Below, in pieces: positions 1 through 9,081 of a DNA stretch of 64,000 nucleotides. The stretch's first letter is position 1, and every line of letters begins with the position of its first letter. Under the pieces are notes generated by a model. It was not told the DNA's origin, did not search any database, and worked only from the letters and a program-made list of their open reading frames with translations. Origin of the DNA: Campylobacter jejuni subsp. jejuni 414 (GTDB lineage: Bacteria; Campylobacterota; Campylobacteria; Campylobacterales; Campylobacteraceae); assembly GCA_000163995.1 (NCBI GenBank), contig CM000855.1, forward strand, positions 406,583 to 470,582. The letters run 5' to 3'. The position numbers and the translations under genes were made by a program.

Positions 1-297
1 ATTAAAGACTTCTACTTTATTGTTTGTTGCTTCTATCATCCAATTACTTGATAAATTACCACTTTTATGCAAAATTCTTTCACTAAAACCTTTTTTCTTT
101 TTATAAGTTAAAGTAGAGTTTTTAAGTGGTTTCCATTTTTCTCCAAAAAGACTACTTTCTCTTTCGAAAGATATTTCAATACTATTTCTTATACTCTCAC
201 CCGCACTTGTCAAAATGCTTTGCCCATGTTTATTCATATCAATTAAATTATCACAAGCTTTAAAAAAGTTTTCAAGTCCTTTTATTTCTATCATCAT
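1..297 (-). CDS. Phage virion morphogenesis / tail-completion protein (gpG-like), partial
   Basis: The minus strand is open from an ATG at 297 to the window edge, giving 99 residues that begin MMIEIKGLENFFKACDNL. The stretch FGEKWKPLKNSTLTYKKKKG followed by LHKSGNLSSNW is typical of the Phage_tail_S / Mu gpG family, which acts in head-tail joining or tail completion. The start codon lies directly after the stop of the next upstream gene (TAG at 298-300), as expected in a phage late operon. The C-terminus is outside the window. The family call is by pattern recognition of the W-x-P-L and L-x-x-SG motifs, without a search. Confidence 0.6.
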   Translation of the reverse strand, partial: MMIEIKGLENFFKACDNLIDMNKHGQSILTSAGESIRNSIEISFERESSLFGEKWKPLKNSTLTYKKKKGFSERILHKSGNLSSNWMIEATNNKVEVFN

Positions 298-1137
298 CTA
301 TCCATAAATTGTAGTATTAATTTTGTTTTGTTCTTGCTTTTTTAAAGCATCAAATACGCTTTTTTGTATAGCAGCGGCAAATTCACTCATATTAAAATTG
401 CCATTTTCAGTGGCTATATTAAAAGTGCCATTAACACTTACATTAATATTGCCATTATTAAAATTTGAAGAAGCATTTAAGCTTGTGTTACTTTTTGTTT
501 GTGGCGATTCAAAAGCATAAGTATTTATAAGTTTTTCTTTTGTTTGCTCAGTTTTGCTTATTTTAATTTCATCATTATCATTAAATCCAAAAAATCCTAA
601 TGCATCTTTTATAAAACCACCCACCGATGAAATAGCTTTACTAATCCAAGAAAGTTTTTCGCTAAAATACTCAAATATTCCTCCAAAAATACTATAGAAA
701 AAATCACTTATACCTTGCCAAACCCCTTAAAAATATTTATTATAGGATCAAATATGGGTTTAAGCCATTCTATAAAACTTATAAACCAAGTTTTAACTTT
801 ATCCCAATTAGCAATGATAAGTCCAGCAACTATTGCAATACCTCCTAAGATAAGACCAATAGGATTGGTAAGCAAAGCTACACTTAAGACTCTAACTCCA
901 ATAGTTACAAGCTTAAAAACTTTATTAAGCCCACCTAAAACAAAAGATAATGCTTTAAGAGAAGTGGTATAAATAGCAGTAGTAATAATTTTTGCTTTTA
1001 GGACAATATTAGATAATATACAAGAATTACGAAAAGCTAAAAGATGTATTCTTGCTTGAATTAAAGCATTCTTAAGCAAAAAAGCAGAGTCTTTAAGATA
1101 GTTTTTGGTAATAGTATTTTTATTGAGGTTGTAATTT
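298..1137 (-). pseudogene. Phage tail tape-measure protein, truncated and frameshifted
   Basis: Two minus-strand reading frames (about 1137 to 708, and 703 to 298) are halves of one gene. The first half holds a long hydrophobic segment (LTNPIGLILGGIAIVAGLII) followed by NWDKVKTWF, a hallmark of tape-measure proteins, which set tail length and line the DNA channel. At INIFKGFG the frame ends in TAA, but the other frame continues directly as WQGISDFFYSIFGGIFEYFSEK and on into GGFIKDALGFFG. Restoring one base in the GGGG run near 725 joins them as KGVWQGIS. The frame stays open upstream only to about 1137, two bases from the repressor start, so the large N-terminal coiled-coil part is missing. 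Total remaining coding capacity is about 280 residues, against the usual 600 or more. Confidence 0.7.
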
Positions 1138-1138
1138 T

Positions 1139-1786
1139 ATGGAAGTTTCAAATATACTACAAAAAATGTTCGAAACAATAGGTGTTAAAAATAAAAATCA
1201 ACTAGCAAAGTATCTAAATATAGAGAATAGCTTTATAGCTGGCTGGGAGAAGAGAGGTAAAATTCCTGAAAAATATATTTATAAAATTTCTCAAGACAGC
1301 AATTTACCATATGAATATTTTTTAAATAATACTAATAAAAATGAGTATAATACTAACAAATGCAACCAAAGTACCACTTTTTACTCTATACCAAAACTTA
1401 ATATTTCAGCTTCTGCTGGTGGTGGTAATGAATTAATAGGATTAGAAGAATATGAAACTGGTGAAATGCTAGAGCTTAGTAAAGCTTTTTTTAAAACAAC
1501 ACCAAAGAATTTAAAAGCTATTAAAGTTGATGGATATTCTATGGTTCCAATGCTTCTACCTGATAGCTGGGTAGTATTTGAAGAAACGCATGAATATCAA
1601 GGAGATGGATTGTATATTTTAAATTTTGATAATCAACTTATGGTCAAGCTTTTGCAATTAAATCCAATAAGTAAAATTTTGGATATCATTAGTGTAAATA
1701 AGGACTATAAAAGCTACAGTATAGACTTAAAAGACTCACAAATTGAGTTAATCATACAAGGAAAGGTTTTGCGTTCTATTATATAG
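1139..1786 (+). CDS. Phage CI/LexA-like repressor (HTH + S24 peptidase)
   Basis: This 215-residue protein has an N-terminal helix-turn-helix (residues about 5-60, with the CI-type NQLAKYLNIENSFIAGWEKRG) and a C-terminal S24 self-cleavage domain. The catalytic pair is visible: Ser134 in DGYSMVPM and Lys170 in QLMVKLL. An Ala93-Gly94 bond in ISASAGGG is the likely autocleavage site. Such repressors hold the lysogenic state and are inactivated by RecA-stimulated cleavage after DNA damage. The gene looks intact although its phage neighbours are broken. It starts two bases from the point where the oppositely oriented tape-measure remnant begins, an unusual juxtaposition that suggests a deletion joined early and late phage regions. 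Confidence 0.8.
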   Translation: MEVSNILQKMFETIGVKNKNQLAKYLNIENSFIAGWEKRGKIPEKYIYKISQDSNLPYEYFLNNTNKNEYNTNKCNQSTTFYSIPKLNISASAGGGNELIGLEEYETGEMLELSKAFFKTTPKNLKAIKVDGYSMVPMLLPDSWVVFEETHEYQGDGLYILNFDNQLMVKLLQLNPISKILDIISVNKDYKSYSIDLKDSQIELIIQGKVLRSII

Positions 1787-1827
1787 CTTTAAAGGAATTA
1801 AAAAATAAATAACATTTAGCAATCTTT

Positions 1828-2420
1828 TTAATAGACTGCTAAAATCTCTCCACGATTAGAAAATAAAATGGCAGTTTTATTTTTAGTATTACCACCTAAT
1901 AGATTTTTGGCTATATACTCTGTTGTGATTAAAACTTGAGAACCATTGCTTAAAATATTGTAATTTGCACCCATAAAATCATAGCTTTTAGGGTCATTAA
2001 GATTGTTTTTTATGTATTTTGAAGCAATATAATGCTCTCCACTAATCGTATCAAATTGACCCAAAATCCAGCTAGGATCTTCATAATTAATCTTTTTAAG
2101 CTCCCCATTATTAAGCTCATTAGTACAAGTTTTTAATGGTAATTCTAAGGTTTGTTTTGGATTTTTTTGCCATATGTTATACATAACACAATTAGTAAAA
2201 TTATTTAACTCAAAAAGATCAGCCTTAAGGCTATTATCTTTTACATATTCAGACACCACTTTTTTAATATTGTCTTTAAAATCGCTTTTTTCTTTATATT
2301 GAAAAGCAACGAATCTTCAAAGGCTTGCTGTCTTAAATCACTTAAACTTGTATTTTTATCGATACCACAACCAATAAAAACTATTGTGCAAGTAATTGAA
2401 AGAAATAAATATCTAAACAT
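1828..2420 (-). pseudogene. Putative lipoprotein of unknown function, frameshifted
   Basis: The minus strand from ATG 2420 gives a lipoprotein signal, MFRYLFLSITCTIVFIGCG, with a lipobox-like FIGC. The frame then runs to QQAFEDSLLFN and becomes unlike coding sequence. The neighbouring frame picks up there as RFVAFQYKEKSDFKDNIKK and continues without a break into VVSEYVKDN and on to the stop at 1828. One indel near 2305 therefore separates signal peptide and body. The body carries the motif YIKNNLNDPKSYDF, similar to the LxDPxS motif of various small surface lipoproteins. I do not recognise a family or function. It lies between the phage repressor and the decayed acyltransferase gene and may be phage cargo. 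Confidence 0.6.
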
Positions 2421-2550
2421 ATTGATTAACTCCTAAAAATTTTTGTTTATTATACTAAAAAAATATTGATTAAAAAATTTAAAAGTTATTTTTAAGTTTA
2501 AGGTTTATAGAAAAATAAAATGTAACCAAAAAGTATCATTTTATTTTTCT

Positions 2551-3662
2551 ATGGTTGCGTTTTATTTTTCCGCCGACATATTCTTTGCAGGAAAAAGTAA
2601 AAATATTAATATAGAGTGTAGAAGTAACAATGCTTTTGACAATGTTGTTTTAAATGGATGGGGAATTGTTATTTTTTCAAATTCAGTATGTTATATAGGC
2701 GATAATACTAGTTTTGGTATCAGTGTAATTTGGATTTCTGAATGTAAAAATTTTATTATGGGTAATGATTGTATGTTATCTTGGAATCTTTTCTTTAGAA
2801 ACACAGATCAACATATGATTTATAGTATAGATAGCAAAGAAAGACTTAATAATGGTGAAAGTATTTTTATAGGGGAGTATTATAGGGAATAGAAGCGTAA
2901 TTACGAAAAAGATTTATTATTCAAAATGTTGGTTCTCCTTGCAAAGAGGTTAAAAATAAAATCTTTTGGATAAGGACCACTCCTGATTTTATCGGAGTAT
3001 CTAGTCAATTTTTAGAACAGCATGGCAAGTATAATTCTGATGATTTTGTATTTGCTTTTGAAAAAGATGGCTTTCTTAATCCCAAGTTTATTGAAAATTC
3101 TTTAAATGTCTTAAATAATCCATATGAGAAATTAATATTCATTTATAATTTTATTTACATGAATAAAAATAAAAATCGTTTTGCATTTTTTAAAGATTTG
3201 GAAGTTGATGAAGCAAAAAATTATAAGTGTGAAAATTTCTTTGAAAAGTTGGTTCTTATAGAAAATAAAATTGATAATAATTCGATATTTAGACCTATAG
3301 GTGCTAAAGAAAGAATTTATAATCAGCTTTCTTATAAACTAGGAAAAAGCATGATTGAAAATTCTAAAAATTTAAAAGATATAATTAAAATGCCTTTTGT
3401 GTTATTGAAAATTGTAAAAGCTCATCAAAGAGAACGAGAAATTTATAATACTATGATTAAATTAAATTCTAATTTGACTTTATCTCAATTAGAAGATTAT
3501 GGAGATTATAAAGAAGCTTTAAAGATTAAAAGTGACTTAAATTATCAATTAGGGCGGTGTCTTATTGAAGCAAATAAACATAAATGGCGGCGGGGGGGGG
3601 GGTATCTCAAATTGCCATTTAAAATTTATTACTTGATTAAAAATTTTAAAACAAGAAAGTAG
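2551..3662 (+). pseudogene. Decayed hexapeptide-repeat acyltransferase with poly-G tract (surface glycan type)
   Basis: The first frame (2551-2892) encodes left-handed beta-helix repeats of an O-acetyltransferase (NVVLNGWGIVIF, CYIGDNTSFG, NDCMLSWNLFFRNTDQHMI). After FIGE the homology continues in a second frame as SIIGNRSVITK (about 2872-2910) and then in a third as FIIQNVGSPCKEVKNK, the usual C-terminal turn of this family. That third frame stays open to 3662. So there are at least two indels between 2870 and 2915. The C-terminal part holds two copies of a repeat seen in Campylobacter capsule and LOS transferases (SYKLGKSMIENSKN and NYQLGRCLIEANKH). The second copy runs into a run of 11 G that encodes Gly-Gly-Gly. 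Function in surface-glycan modification is inferred. Confidence 0.7.
3592..3602 (+). repeat. Homopolymeric G tract (11 G), contingency-locus type
   Basis: Eleven consecutive G residues lie in an otherwise very AT-rich sequence, preceded by GGCGGC. Tracts of 8 or more G in Campylobacter mutate by slipped-strand mispairing and switch surface-glycan genes on and off. Here the tract is in frame with the final 20 codons of the acyltransferase remnant. Because upstream lesions already break the gene, switching may have no effect at present. Confidence 0.85.
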
Positions 3663-3677
3663 ATTATCTACTTTCTT
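3653..3677. terminator. Hairpin between convergent genes
   Basis: A perfect 11-bp inverted repeat (AAGAAAGTAGA / TCTACTTTCTT) with a 3-nt loop overlaps the stop codon of the acyltransferase remnant and lies 6 bp from the end of clpB on the other strand. Its position suits a bidirectional terminator; T-rich sequence follows on both sides. Confidence 0.7.
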
Positions 3678-3683
3678 TCTAAT

Positions 3684-6257
3684 TTAAACCTTTTTAATAA
3701 CAATCTCATCATTTTGTGCGTCGATGATAATGCTATCATTTTCATTTAGCTCATCTGCTAGTATCATATCGCTTAGTTTATCTTCTATGAGATCATAAAT
3801 AGCCCTTCTTAAAGGTCTAGCACCAAAATCAGGATCGAAACCATCTTTAGCGATTAAAAGTGCGGCATTTTCACTAAGACTTGCTTTTATGCCTTTATTT
3901 TCTAGGCTAATTTGTAAATCTTTAAATAAAAGTTTAACTATCTCATAAGCTTCATCTTTTCCAAGTGGATTAAAGGTGATAATATCATCTAAGCGGTTTA
4001 AAAATTCAGGTTTAAAGAAATTTTTTAACTCATTTTTTACTGCATCTTCTTGTTCTTTTCCGCTTAAATTTATAATAGCACTTGAAGCGATGTTAGAAGT
4101 TAAAATGATAATGGTGTTTTTAAAATCTACTGTTACACCCTTGCTATCGGTTGCTCTGCCATCATCTAAAATCCCTAAAAGCACATTAAATACATCTTTA
4201 TGAGCCTTTTCAACTTCATCAAACAAAAGCACGCTATAAGGTTTTCTACGCACAGCTTCAGTAAGTTCTCCACCTTCTTCATGTCCTATGTATCCTGGAG
4301 GTGCACCCAAAAGTCTTGAAATGCTATGTTTTTCCATAAATTCACTCATATCAAAACGAATCATTGCTTTTTCATCATCAAATAAAAATTTTGCTAAAGC
4401 CTTAGCTGATTGTGTTTTTCCTACTCCTGTTGGCCCTAAAAATAAAAAGCTTCCTATAGGTTTATTGTCCGCATTAAGTCCTGCTTTGTTGCGTTTAATA
4501 GCTCTTGCTAAAGCACTTAAGGCTTTATCTTGTCCTATAACACTTTCTTTTAAATGCTTTTCTACTTCTAAGAATTTTTGTTTTTCAGAAGTTAGCATTT
4601 TTTGTACGCTAATACCTGTCCATTTACTTAAAATTCCAGCAACTAAATCCTCATCTACTTGATTTTTAAGCAAGACTCCATTTTCACTCATTTTTTTCCA
4701 TTTATCTTCTAAAACTTCTACTTCTTTTTCAAGGCTTGGAATTTTTCCATACTCTAGCTCTGCTGCTTTTTGAAATTCACCCCTAGCTTTAGCCAAAGAA
4801 GCTTCATTTTTAAGCATGTCAATTTCTTTTTTCTTGGTGCTTATGCCATCAAAAACACTTTTTTCATTTTCAAACTGTGAATTTAGAGCATTTTGTTTTT
4901 CTTTTAAATTAGCCAATTCTTTTGTGATTTCATCTAGTCTTTTTTGATTTTTCTCATCATTTTCCATTTTCAAGGCTTCATTTTCAACTTCTAAGGTTTC
5001 TATATCTTTACGCACTTTTCTTAAAGAACTTGGCTCACTTTCAATTTGCATTTTAAGTTCTGCTGCAGCTTCATCAATTAAATCAATTGCCTTGTCAGGT
5101 AAAAAACGATCCGCTATATAACGCTTTGAAAGTTTAGCTGCAGCTACTAAAGCACTATCATTTATAGTTACATTATGATGAATTTCAAGCTTTTCTTTTA
5201 TACCTCTTAACATAGCTAAAGCTTCATTAACACTTGGTTCGCCTACATTTACAGGTTGAAAACGGCGTTGTAAGGCTGCATCTTTTTCAAAATACTTGCG
5301 ATATTCTTTTAAGGTAGTTGCACCTATAGTATGAAGTTCGCCTCTTGCAAGAGCGGGTTTTAAAATATTTGCCGCATCCATGCTACCTTCACTCGCTCCT
5401 GCACCTACTATGGTATGAATTTCATCGATAAAAAGAATGATATTTTCACTTTTTATCACTTCATTAACTACCGCTTTTAATCTGTCTTCAAATTCTCCTC
5501 TATATTTTGCTCCCGCTATTAAAGCACTCATATCAAGAGCAATAACTTTTTTGTTTTGTAAAGATTTTGGAACATCTTTTTTGATGATCCTTTGTGCTAA
5601 AGCTTCTACTATAGCTGTTTTTCCAACGCCTGGTTCACCTAAAAGTATAGGGTTGTTTTTGGTTTTACGTATTAAAATTTGCATCAAGCGTTCTATTTCT
5701 TCTTCTCTACCTATAACAGGATCGAGTTTACCTTCGCTTGCTTTTAAAGTTAAATCTATGCCAAATTTATTTAAGCTATCTAAGGTTTCATCACTCGTTT
5801 TGCTATCAATTTTGCGTCCCACTCTTAGATTTTCAAGCTCTTTTTGAAATTCTCTTAAATCTAAAAATTGTGTCAAAATTTCCTTAATAGGACTTTTTTG
5901 ACTTTCACTTATGAGCCAAGTATCCACGCTTAAATAACTATCTCCATTTGCACTCATAAGTCCTTTAGCATTTTCTAATGAATTTATAAGCTCATTAGAA
6001 AAGCGTATGTTTTCACGGCTTACATTTGAACTGGTTGCAAGCTTTGAAATTCTACTTTTAATTTCAAGTTCTAAAGCTTCTTTGGAAATATTTAATTTAT
6101 TTAAAATTTGATTTAAAATACTTGTACTATCTACACTTAAAGCCCATAAAAGATGCAAAGGCATAACTTCAGTATTTTTAGAATGTATAGCCAAAGATGC
6201 TGCATTTTCAAGGTTTGAAAGCATGTTATCGGTTAAAAAATCTTGTATATTTGCCAT
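3684..6257 (-). CDS. clpB: ATP-dependent disaggregase ClpB
   Basis: ClpB is a hexameric AAA+ chaperone that threads proteins out of aggregates together with DnaK. The 857-residue length matches the family. In order there are an N-terminal Clp repeat domain (about 1-145), NBD1 with Walker A GEPGVGKT at about 207-214 and Walker B LFIDEIHT, a long coiled-coil middle domain (about 400-520, rich in E and K, with KWTGI after it), and NBD2 with Walker A GPTGVGKT and Walker [11 protein letters not shown]. The C-terminus has the GARPLRR sensor-2 motif. The gene stands alone on the minus strand with its own strong promoter carrying a heat-shock operator candidate. Confidence 0.97.
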   Translation of the reverse strand: MANIQDFLTDNMLSNLENAASLAIHSKNTEVMPLHLLWALSVDSTSILNQILNKLNISKEALELEIKSRISKLATSSNVSRENIRFSNELINSLENAKGLMSANGDSYLSVDTWLISESQKSPIKEILTQFLDLREFQKELENLRVGRKIDSKTSDETLDSLNKFGIDLTLKASEGKLDPVIGREEEIERLMQILIRKTKNNPILLGEPGVGKTAIVEALAQRIIKKDVPKSLQNKKVIALDMSALIAGAKYRGEFEDRLKAVVNEVIKSENIILFIDEIHTIVGAGASEGSMDAANILKPALARGELHTIGATTLKEYRKYFEKDAALQRRFQPVNVGEPSVNEALAMLRGIKEKLEIHHNVTINDSALVAAAKLSKRYIADRFLPDKAIDLIDEAAAELKMQIESEPSSLRKVRKDIETLEVENEALKMENDEKNQKRLDEITKELANLKEKQNALNSQFENEKSVFDGISTKKKEIDMLKNEASLAKARGEFQKAAELEYGKIPSLEKEVEVLEDKWKKMSENGVLLKNQVDEDLVAGILSKWTGISVQKMLTSEKQKFLEVEKHLKESVIGQDKALSALARAIKRNKAGLNADNKPIGSFLFLGPTGVGKTQSAKALAKFLFDDEKAMIRFDMSEFMEKHSISRLLGAPPGYIGHEEGGELTEAVRRKPYSVLLFDEVEKAHKDVFNVLLGILDDGRATDSKGVTVDFKNTIIILTSNIASSAIINLSGKEQEDAVKNELKNFFKPEFLNRLDDIITFNPLGKDEAYEIVKLLFKDLQISLENKGIKASLSENAALLIAKDGFDPDFGARPLRRAIYDLIEDKLSDMILADELNENDSIIIDAQNDEIVIKKV

Positions 6258-6292
6258 GTTTATCCTTAATATTTTTAGTTTATATAGTCGCT

Positions 6293-6321
6293 ATTATATA
6301 ACTTTAGTCATATAATGTCAA
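6293..6321 (-). promoter_or_regulatory. clpB promoter, consensus -35 and -10
   Basis: Reading the minus strand, TTGACA (6321-6316) is followed after exactly 17 nt by TATAAT (6298-6293), about 36 nt before the clpB start. Both hexamers match the sigma-70 consensus exactly. This is notable because Campylobacter housekeeping promoters generally lack a conserved -35 box. Confidence 0.8.
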
Positions 6322-6322
6322 G
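6302..6322 (-). promoter_or_regulatory. HAIR-like HspR operator candidate at clpB
   Basis: On the minus strand CTTGACA-N7-ACTAAAG matches the HspR operator consensus CTTGAGT-N7-ACTCAAG at 11 of 14 positions with the exact 7-nt spacer. It covers the -35 box, where a bound repressor would block RNA polymerase. HspR control of chaperone genes is established in epsilonproteobacteria; occupancy of this site is inferred. Confidence 0.6.
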
Positions 6323-6371
6323 TTAATTGAGTAAAATTTTTTAAATAATGAAATAAATAGCTAATTTTAGA

Positions 6372-6662
6372 CTATTTCATAAACATATCTATAGCTTTGT
6401 TTAATTCTTCTATGCTTTGAGTATTATTTTCTTCTATAGCATGCACCATACAATGAGCTAAATGCTCTTTTAAAACTACTTTTGCGGTATTGTTAACTTC
6501 AGCTTTTACAGCAGCAAGTTGGATTAAAATTTCACTACAATCTTTATCATTTTCAACCATTCTTTTAATAGCACTTAGATGTCCTATGGTTTTGCTTAAG
6601 CGATTACAAACTGTTTTAAGATGTTTTTGAGAATGCGTGTGAGTATGTTTTTCTTGGCACAT
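6372..6662 (-). CDS. CsoR/RcnR-family metal- or formaldehyde-sensing repressor
   Basis: This 96-residue all-helical protein belongs to the DUF156 (CsoR/RcnR/FrmR) repressor family. The Cu(I)-binding triad of CsoR is present with exact spacing: Cys42, His67 (+25) and Cys71 (+29). The N-terminus is His-rich (KHTHTHSQKH), a trait more typical of nickel/cobalt sensors such as RcnR and InrS, where N-terminal histidines bind metal. The effector therefore cannot be fixed from sequence. Apo-repressors of this family bind GC-rich operators and release DNA on ligand binding. It is monocistronic, between clpB and ctpA, with no obvious metal exporter beside it, so any target gene is elsewhere or it regulates itself. 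Confidence 0.85.
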   Translation of the reverse strand: MCQEKHTHTHSQKHLKTVCNRLSKTIGHLSAIKRMVENDKDCSEILIQLAAVKAEVNNTAKVVLKEHLAHCMVHAIEENNTQSIEELNKAIDMFMK

Positions 6663-6794
6663 TATATTAACTTTCTTTTTGAAATTTTTAATCTATTTTA
6701 ACATATTTTTAAGAATTTAAATTTATTTACGAAGTTTTAAGCAATTTTTATTAAAATTTACTCTTTAAATCAAAACTCAAATATGGAGCTTATT

Positions 6795-8114
6795 TTGAAA
6801 ACAAAACGATTTTTTGCAGGTCTTGCAGGCTTTGTTACTACTTTTATTTTGTGCTTATTTGTAACAAGTCATTTACAAGCTAAAGTTGATCAAAAAGAAG
6901 AACAGGTTCAAAAACGCTTAGAAGCTTTAGATAAGCTTACAAAAACTCTTGCTATAGTAGAACAATACTATGTAGATGATCAAAATATCAGTGATTTAGT
7001 GGATAAATCTTTATCAGGGCTTTTAAGCAATCTTGATGCACATTCTTCTTTTTTAAATGAAAAAGATTTTAATGATATGAAAATTCAAACCAATGGTGAG
7101 TTTGGTGGACTTGGTATAACTGTAGGTATGAAAGATGGTGCTTTAACAGTTATCTCTCCTATAGAAGGAACGCCAGCGGATAAAGCTGGGATAAAGTCAG
7201 GAGATATCATCTTAAAAATTGACAATGAGGCCACTTTAGGAATTAACCTCAATGATGCAGTAGATAAAATGCGTGGTAAGCCAAAAACTCAAATCACTTT
7301 AACTATCTTTAGAAAAGGCGCAACAAAACCTTTTGATGTTACATTAACAAGAGAAATTATTAAGATAGAAAGTGTTTATGCAAAAATGATAGAAAATGAA
7401 AACATTCTTTATCTTAGGGTTACAAATTTCGATAAAAATGTCGTAGATATGGCAAGTAAAGAACTTAAAAAATATCCAAATATCAAAGGGGTTATTTTAG
7501 ATCTTAGAAATAATCCTGGCGGACTTTTAAATCAAGCCATAGGACTTGTAAATTTATTTGTAGATAAAGGTGTTATTGTTTCTCAAAAAGGACGCATTGC
7601 GAGCGAAAATCAAGAATATAAAGCTGATCCTAAAAATAAGATTTCTAACGCTTCTTTGGTTGTGCTTGTAAATGGCGGAAGTGCAAGTGCAAGTGAAATC
7701 GTAAGTGGGGCTTTGCAAGATTTTAAACGCGGTGTTATCGTTGGCGAAAATACCTTTGGAAAAGGAAGTGTTCAGCAAATCATACCTATTAATAAAACTG
7801 AAGCTTTAAGACTTACTATTGCAAGGTATTATCTTCCAAGTGGACGTACTATTCAAGCAGTGGGTGTAAAACCTGATATTGAAGTTTTTCCAGGTAAAGT
7901 AAATACTCAAGAAGATGGTTTTTCTATAAAAGAAAGTGACTTGAAACAACATTTAGAAAGTGAGCTTGAAAAAATAGATAAAAACAAAAAAGAAGACAAG
8001 CAAGAAAATAAAAACAATAAAAATATAATTGGCCAAAAACAAATCAATGATGATGCACAGTTAAAATCAGCTATTGATACTATTAAAATTATAAATATTA
8101 AACAAAGACAATAA
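6795..8114 (+). CDS. ctpA: S41 C-terminal processing protease CtpA
   Basis: CtpA is a periplasmic serine protease anchored or exported by an N-terminal hydrophobic segment ([18 protein letters not shown]). A PDZ domain follows at about residues 90-170 ([20 protein letters not shown]). The catalytic Ser lies in [13 protein letters not shown] near residue 300 and the general-base Lys in GKGSVQQ at about 323. The C-terminal tail is highly charged and low in complexity. I place the start at TTG 6795: the sequence ATGGAG at 6783-6788 looks like a ribosome-binding site with 6 nt spacing rather than the first codons. An upstream ATG at 6783 would add four residues. The gene leads a tightly packed row with purC, purS and purQ. 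Confidence 0.92.
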   Translation: MKTKRFFAGLAGFVTTFILCLFVTSHLQAKVDQKEEQVQKRLEALDKLTKTLAIVEQYYVDDQNISDLVDKSLSGLLSNLDAHSSFLNEKDFNDMKIQTNGEFGGLGITVGMKDGALTVISPIEGTPADKAGIKSGDIILKIDNEATLGINLNDAVDKMRGKPKTQITLTIFRKGATKPFDVTLTREIIKIESVYAKMIENENILYLRVTNFDKNVVDMASKELKKYPNIKGVILDLRNNPGGLLNQAIGLVNLFVDKGVIVSQKGRIASENQEYKADPKNKISNASLVVLVNGGSASASEIVSGALQDFKRGVIVGENTFGKGSVQQIIPINKTEALRLTIARYYLPSGRTIQAVGVKPDIEVFPGKVNTQEDGFSIKESDLKQHLESELEKIDKNKKEDKQENKNNKNIIGQKQINDDAQLKSAIDTIKIINIKQRQ

Positions 8115-8115
8115 A

Positions 8116-8826
8116 ATGACAAAAAAAGAAATGCTCTACGAAGGAAAAGGTAAAAAACTCTTTAAAACCGATGATGAGAATTTGTTAATTAGCGAGTTTA
8201 AAGATGATTTAACTGCTTTTAATGCGGAAAAAAGAGGCAACGAAAGTGGAAAGGGTGCGTTAAACTGTAAAATTAGCACTGAAATTTTTCATTTACTCGA
8301 AAAAAATGGGATTAAAACCCACTTAGTAGAAACTATAAGTGATACAGAACAAGTGGTTAAAAAATGCAAAATTGTTCCTATTGAAGTCATAGTGCGTAAT
8401 GTTGCAACAGGCTCTCTTACAAAAAGACTAGGTATTAAAGATGGCACAGTGCTACCTTTTGCTTTGGTGGAATTTTGTCTTAAAGATGATGCTTTGGGTG
8501 ATCCTTTTATCAATGATGAACATTGCTTGATTTTAAATTTAGTGCAAGATGAAGCACAAATTAGGGAAATTAAAAATATGGCTAGAAAGATTAATTCTAT
8601 TTTAACTCCATTTTTTGATAACAAAAATTTAAGACTGATTGATTTTAAAATCGAACTTGGCTTAACCAAAGATAATGAACTTGTTTTAGCTGATGAAATA
8701 AGCCCTGATAGTTGTAGGTTTTGGGATAAATTTAGTAATGAAAAATTAGATAAAGATAGATTTCGTCAAAATCTAGGTAATGTAAAAATCGCTTATGAAG
8801 AAGTTTTAAAAAGAATATTAAATTAA
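8116..8826 (+). CDS. purC: SAICAR synthase PurC
   Basis: PurC (phosphoribosylaminoimidazole-succinocarboxamide synthase) joins aspartate to CAIR with ATP in de novo purine synthesis. At 236 residues it has the compact bacterial length. Recognisable motifs are [10 protein letters not shown] at the N-terminus, [13 protein letters not shown] (substrate phosphate binding), [14 protein letters not shown] and [16 protein letters not shown]. It starts one base after the ctpA stop and is followed 8 bp later by purS, so ctpA-purC-purS-purQ are probably cotranscribed. Confidence 0.97.
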   Translation: MTKKEMLYEGKGKKLFKTDDENLLISEFKDDLTAFNAEKRGNESGKGALNCKISTEIFHLLEKNGIKTHLVETISDTEQVVKKCKIVPIEVIVRNVATGSLTKRLGIKDGTVLPFALVEFCLKDDALGDPFINDEHCLILNLVQDEAQIREIKNMARKINSILTPFFDNKNLRLIDFKIELGLTKDNELVLADEISPDSCRFWDKFSNEKLDKDRFRQNLGNVKIAYEEVLKRILN

Positions 8827-8834
8827 GGAAGGAT

Positions 8835-9080
8835 ATGAAAGTTGTTGTAAATATTTCTTTAAAAAATGGGGTTTTAGATCCACAAGGTAAAGCAATAGAA
8901 AAAGCTTTATATTCTTTAAATTTTAACAATGTTAAAGAAGTTAAAATAGCAAAGCAAATCAAAATTTCTCTTGATGAAAAAGATGAAAAATTAGTTAAAG
9001 AACAAGTAAAAAATATGTGTGAAGAGTTGTTGGTAAATAGTGTAATTGAAGATTATGAGCTTGTAATCGAGAAAGATTAA
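8835..9080 (+). CDS. purS: FGAM synthase subunit PurS
   Basis: PurS is the small (81-residue) dimeric subunit that bridges PurL and PurQ in the three-part formylglycinamidine ribonucleotide synthase. The pattern LKNGVLDPQGKAIEKALYSLNF followed by VKEVKIAKQIKI is diagnostic. An AAGGAAGG ribosome-binding site precedes the ATG. purQ begins 1 base after its stop, as is usual for this pair; purL is not in the window. Confidence 0.95.
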   Translation: MKVVVNISLKNGVLDPQGKAIEKALYSLNFNNVKEVKIAKQIKISLDEKDEKLVKEQVKNMCEELLVNSVIEDYELVIEKD

Positions 9081-9081
9081 A

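Noticed and set aside
1139-1786. Repressor gene as chromosomal LexA
   Set aside because: Campylobacter lacks a canonical LexA; the CI-type HTH and adjoining phage genes indicate a prophage repressor.
3976-5847. Plus-strand open frames opposite clpB
   Set aside because: They mirror the codon structure of clpB, lack ribosome-binding sites and show no protein-like pattern.
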